Source: Thermoleophilia bacterium (GTDB taxonomy: Bacteria > Actinomycetota > Thermoleophilia > Gaiellales > JAICJC01). From it: DNA of 41,846 nucleotides. The notes under the pieces are model-generated. The model was not told where the DNA came from and did no database searches. It saw nothing but the letters and a program-made list of their open reading frames with translations. Location: the NCBI GenBank assembly GCA_025928435.1, contig JAICJM010000010.1, positions 1-41,846 on the forward strand. The letters are read 5' to 3'. The position numbers were made by a program, and so were the translations under genes. Position 1 is the first letter of the stretch, and each line of letters begins with the position of its first letter. Of this stretch, positions 39,181 to 41,846 are shown in pieces.

Positions 39181-39333
39181 GTGAGGGTCTACTCCAGCGA
39201 GCGGGGAAGCGTCGCTTCCGAGCTCAGCTTCGGCGTCATGGTGGTGGGTGTGCTCGTGCTGGCAGGGCTGTACATGATGGCCCAGCTCGAGGGCGTCTCC
39301 TTCTCCGTGCTGCTGCACCAGCTCGGCCACTAG
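39181..39333 (+). CDS. Tiny pilin-like protein with class III prepilin signal
   Basis: The 50-residue protein reads MRVYSSERGSVASELSFGVM then VVGVLVLAGLYMMAQLEGVS. Gly9-Ser10 with Glu14 gives G/xxxxE, the prepilin peptidase cleavage motif with Glu at +5, followed by one hydrophobic helix, as in Flp pilins and TadE-like pseudopilins. An AAAGGGG site lies at good distance before GTG 39181. An upstream in-frame GTG at 39139 would give 64 residues. Two hairpins lie in the 113-base leader region (39081-39100 and 39140-39156). Neighbouring PilZ and the prepilin peptidase at 4649 fit a pilus or secretion role, but no secretion ATPase is present here. Confidence 0.65.
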   Translation: MRVYSSERGSVASELSFGVMVVGVLVLAGLYMMAQLEGVSFSVLLHQLGH

Positions 39334-39377
39334 AGACGAGTGAGCTGATCCGGCCGGGCGCCCCTGCGCTCGGCCGA

Positions 39378-39383
39378 TAACCT
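39378..39383 (+). promoter_or_regulatory. -10 element of the ABC exporter operon
   Basis: TAACCT followed by 7 bases and the ATG at 39391. The spacer GCGGGGG could also act as a weak ribosome site, but the hexamer spacing favours a leaderless message. Confidence 0.5.
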
Positions 39384-39390
39384 GCGGGGG

Positions 39391-41190
39391 ATGACGGTCC
39401 GTCGCCTGTTCGGTTTCCTGCGCCCGTATCGCGGCCAGGTGATCGTCTCGACGCTGCTCGCGATCGGCTCCCAGGTCGCGGTGCTCACGATCCCCTACCT
39501 GACCGGCCGCGCGATCGACGCGACCCGGGCCGGCCACCGCGACCGCAGCGCGCTCATGCTCGACGCGGGGCTGATCGTCGCCGCGGGCGCCCTCCAGGGT
39601 GTGCTCATGTTCTGGCGCCGGTTCCTGGCCGGGCGGCTCTCGCTGGCCGTCGAGTACGACCTGCGAAACGCGATGTACCGCCACCTGCAGCGGCTCTCGT
39701 TCGGGTTCTACGACCGCCACCAGACCGGTCAGCTGATGTCGCGGGCGACCGTCGACCTGCAGTCGGTGCGCTTCTTCCTGGGCTACGGCCTGATCTTCTT
39801 CTCGCAGAACGTGATCACGGTGGTGATCGTCGTCGCCGCGCTGGTCGCCATCGACTGGCAGCTGGCGCTGATCGCACTCGCCATCTCTCCGGCCATGATG
39901 GTGGCCGCCTACCGCTACTCGCGCATCAGCCACCCGGTGCTGAAGGACGTGCAGCAGCGCATCGCCGACGTTACGACGCACGCCGAGGAGAACATCGTCG
40001 GGGTCCGCGTGGTGAAGGCGTTCGCCCAGGAGGAGCGCGAGACCGGGCGCTTCGCCGGGCTGGCCGGGCGCGTGTTCGACCAGGCCGTCCTGGCGGCCCG
40101 CATCCAGGCCCGGTATGTGCCGATGCTGCAATCGCTGCCGAACCTCGCCATCGCGGCGGTGCTCCTCGTCGGCGGCTACGGCGTCATTCACGGCACCCTC
40201 ACGCTGGGGTCGTTTTTCGCCGTGAACGGTTACCTGCTCCTGCTGGTCGTGCCGCTTCGCAGCGTCGGCATGTGGGTCGGCCAGTACCAGCGCGCCGTCG
40301 CGTCGGGCGAGCGGATCTTCGAGGTGCTCGACTTCGACCGTGACATCGTGGAGCGGCCGGGCGCGGCGCCGCTCCCCGACGGCCCGGGCCACATCACGCT
40401 CGAGGGCGTCCGGTTCGGCTACGAGCCCGACCGCCCCGTCCTGTGCGACGTCGCCCTCGATGTCGCCGCCGGGAGCACGGTCGCCCTGATCGGCCCGACC
40501 GGCTGCGGCAAGACGACCCTCACGGCGCTCATCCCCCGCTTCTACGACGTCGACGCCGGCCGGATCACCGTCGACGGCCGCGACGTGCGCGACGTGACGC
40601 TCGACTCGCTGCGGGCCGACGTCGGGATCGTCAGCCAGGACACGTTCCTCTTCTCCACCACCGTCGCCGAGAACATCGCCTACGGGACGCCCGACGCGAC
40701 CCCGGAGGAGATCGTGCGCGCCGCCCGCCAGGCGCAGGCGCACGAGTTCATCTGCGACCTGCCCGACGGCTACGAGACGCGCGTCGGCGAGCGCGGCCTG
40801 ACCCTCTCCGGCGGCCAGCGGCAGCGGATCGCGATCGCGCGGGCGCTGCTGATGAACCCCCGCATCCTGATCCTCGACGACGCCACCGCCTCGGTCGACG
40901 CGACCACCGAGGCCAAGATCAAGCTCGCCCTGCGCGAGGTGATGAAGGGGCGGACGACGCTGATCATCGCCCACCGCCTGAGCACGATCTCGCTCGCGGA
41001 GCGGGTCGTCGTCCTCGAGGCCGGCCGGATCGTCGCGCAGGGCACCCACGCCGAGCTCATCGAGGCGAGCGACGTGTACCGCCAGATCCACAGCCACGGG
41101 CTGGTCGACCGCACGTTCGTCGACATGGACGGCGACGCGCCCGTGGCCGAGCGGCGGGCGGCGGCCGCCGCCCCGCGGAGGCTGCCGTGA
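39391..41190 (+). CDS. ABC exporter subunit A (degenerate Walker B)
   Basis: The 599-residue half-transporter fuses a six-helix exporter domain (residues 1-310) to an ATPase domain (about 340-580). The ATPase has Walker A GPTGCGKTT, Q-loop SQDTFLF, signature LTLSGGQRQRIAIARAL and switch His IIAHRLSTI. Walker B reads ILILDDATASVD: the catalytic Glu of the usual DEAT is Asp. This is a known sign of the non-hydrolysing site in heterodimeric exporters of the BmrCD/TmrAB type. Its stop overlaps the next gene's GTG. Substrate is likely lipid or hydrophobic drug but cannot be told. Confidence 0.93.
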   Translation: MTVRRLFGFLRPYRGQVIVSTLLAIGSQVAVLTIPYLTGRAIDATRAGHRDRSALMLDAGLIVAAGALQGVLMFWRRFLAGRLSLAVEYDLRNAMYRHLQRLSFGFYDRHQTGQLMSRATVDLQSVRFFLGYGLIFFSQNVITVVIVVAALVAIDWQLALIALAISPAMMVAAYRYSRISHPVLKDVQQRIADVTTHAEENIVGVRVVKAFAQEERETGRFAGLAGRVFDQAVLAARIQARYVPMLQSLPNLAIAAVLLVGGYGVIHGTLTLGSFFAVNGYLLLLVVPLRSVGMWVGQYQRAVASGERIFEVLDFDRDIVERPGAAPLPDGPGHITLEGVRFGYEPDRPVLCDVALDVAAGSTVALIGPTGCGKTTLTALIPRFYDVDAGRITVDGRDVRDVTLDSLRADVGIVSQDTFLFSTTVAENIAYGTPDATPEEIVRAARQAQAHEFICDLPDGYETRVGERGLTLSGGQRQRIAIARALLMNPRILILDDATASVDATTEAKIKLALREVMKGRTTLIIAHRLSTISLAERVVVLEAGRIVAQGTHAELIEASDVYRQIHSHGLVDRTFVDMDGDAPVAERRAAAAAPRRLP

Positions 41191-41846
41191 CGGCCCCGGA
41201 GCCGCGGCGAGGGCGCTTCCGGCGGGGACGCACCCTGGCCCGCTTCGCGCGCCCGTACACGCGCCGGGCGATCGTGGCCGCGTTCACGCTCGTCGTGGCC
41301 ACCGTGGCGAGCGTGGCCGGGCCCGTCATCGCCAAGGAGGTGATCGACTCGGGCATCCGCACGGGCGACTACGACAGGGTCGTCCTGTGGGTGGCGGCGT
41401 TCCTGGTCGTCGTCGTGGCGGGCTGGATCGCGATCGCGGCCCAGAGCTACCTGACGAGCTGGGTCGGCGAGCGCGTGCTGGCCGACATCCGCGTGGCCGT
41501 GTTCGCGCACGTGCAGCGGCTCGACCTCGGCTTCTTCGAGCGGACGCCCGCCGGCGTCGTCATCTCCCGCCTCACGAACGACGTCGAGGCCATGAACAGC
41601 ATGGTCACGGACGGCCCGACGACACTGCTCCAGAACACGCTGACCCTGATCGGGTCGGCGGTCGTGCTGCTCGTGCTCGACTGGCGGCTCGCCCTCGCGA
41701 CGCTAACCGTCTTCCCGGCGATGGCGATCGCCACGGCGATCTTCCGCCGCTACTCCGGCCGCGCCTACCGGCGCACGCGGGAGCGCATGGGCGACGTCAC
41801 CGCCAGCCTGCAGGAGGACATCTCGGGCGTGCGCGTCGTGCAGGCC
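41187..41846 (+). CDS. ABC exporter subunit B, N-terminal part (cut by window end)
   Basis: From a GTG coupled by GTGA to the previous gene, 220 residues are visible. A basic N-terminus (MTAPEPRRGRFRRGRTLARF) precedes exporter helices (AIVAAFTLVVATVASVAGPV, VVLWVAAFLVVVVAGWIAIA). The coupling-helix region FAHVQRLDLGFFERTPAGVV, VISRLTNDVEAMNSMV and the later GDVTASLQEDISGVRVVQA is standard for this family. The ATPase domain lies beyond the window. It is expected to supply the intact catalytic Glu that subunit A lacks. Confidence 0.92.
   Translation, partial: MTAPEPRRGRFRRGRTLARFARPYTRRAIVAAFTLVVATVASVAGPVIAKEVIDSGIRTGDYDRVVLWVAAFLVVVVAGWIAIAAQSYLTSWVGERVLADIRVAVFAHVQRLDLGFFERTPAGVVISRLTNDVEAMNSMVTDGPTTLLQNTLTLIGSAVVLLVLDWRLALATLTVFPAMAIATAIFRRYSGRAYRRTRERMGDVTASLQEDISGVRVVQA

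Noticed and set aside
1..41846. CRISPR arrays, rRNA, insertion sequences, prophage
   Set aside because: No regularly spaced repeats, rRNA core sequence, transposase or phage structural gene was found on either strand.

Overview
This window looks like chromosomal DNA from a high-GC actinobacterium, most likely a soil member of class Thermoleophilia (Gaiellales or Solirubrobacterales type). That placement is an inference from base composition, the fused shikimate kinase/dehydroquinate synthase, the alaS-ruvX-mltG-aroE-aroC-aro order and the abundance of leaderless genes; no marker gene here proves it. No rRNA, tRNA, CRISPR array, insertion sequence or phage gene is visible.

Layout. Positions 1-960 hold a truncated histidine kinase fragment and a frameshifted lipoprotein gene. 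From 971 to 19090 lies a mostly minus-strand housekeeping block. It contains shikimate-pathway genes (aroKB fusion, aroC, aroE) with a prepilin peptidase and a small membrane protein between them, then mltG, ruvX and alaS, two small envelope proteins, an IscU-like/MnmA fusion with its cysteine desulfurase, aspS, hisS and a metallo-beta-lactamase hydrolase. Many of these genes are coupled by 4-base ATGA/GTGA/TTGA overlaps. A FAD oxidoreductase and a GroES-like gene interrupt it on the plus strand. From 19089 to 23076 is a worn carbohydrate/exopolysaccharide region: a frameshifted GH30 glycosidase, debris of two membrane genes, a 41-residue membrane peptide and an O-antigen-ligase-like protein. 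A MarR regulator with a good promoter follows. Positions 23695-30980 carry a complete histidine degradation set in two minus-strand units (hutU-SDR-hutI and ftcD-hutH) around a plus-strand PQQ-type sugar dehydrogenase lipoprotein gene.

Positions 30981-31608 are a gene-free stretch with a strong plus-strand match to a c-di-GMP-I (GEMM) riboswitch that has no recognisable downstream gene, and a set of hairpins with C-only loops on the minus strand. After this come a metallophosphoesterase, an old-yellow-enzyme/FadH-type reductase, an ABC-2 export operon, an MhqO-type ring-cleaving dioxygenase, a zinc-ribbon membrane protein, a PilZ protein, a tiny pilin-like protein and a heterodimeric ABC exporter cut by the window end.

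Cross-cutting signals. (1) Nine genes have a TANNNT-like -10 hexamer exactly 6 or 7 bases before the start codon, so they are probably transcribed as leaderless mRNAs. (2) Short 13-base palindromes (GGGGACTGTCCCC, GGGGTCTGACCCC, GGTGCCTGGCACC, GGGGCCAGGCCCC) sit mostly between convergent genes, and one inverted pair lies in frame inside aroE. (3) Riboswitch, PilZ protein, prepilin peptidase and pilin-like peptide together suggest c-di-GMP-linked surface behaviour. (4) Several genes carry single-base frameshifts, which may be real decay or assembly error.
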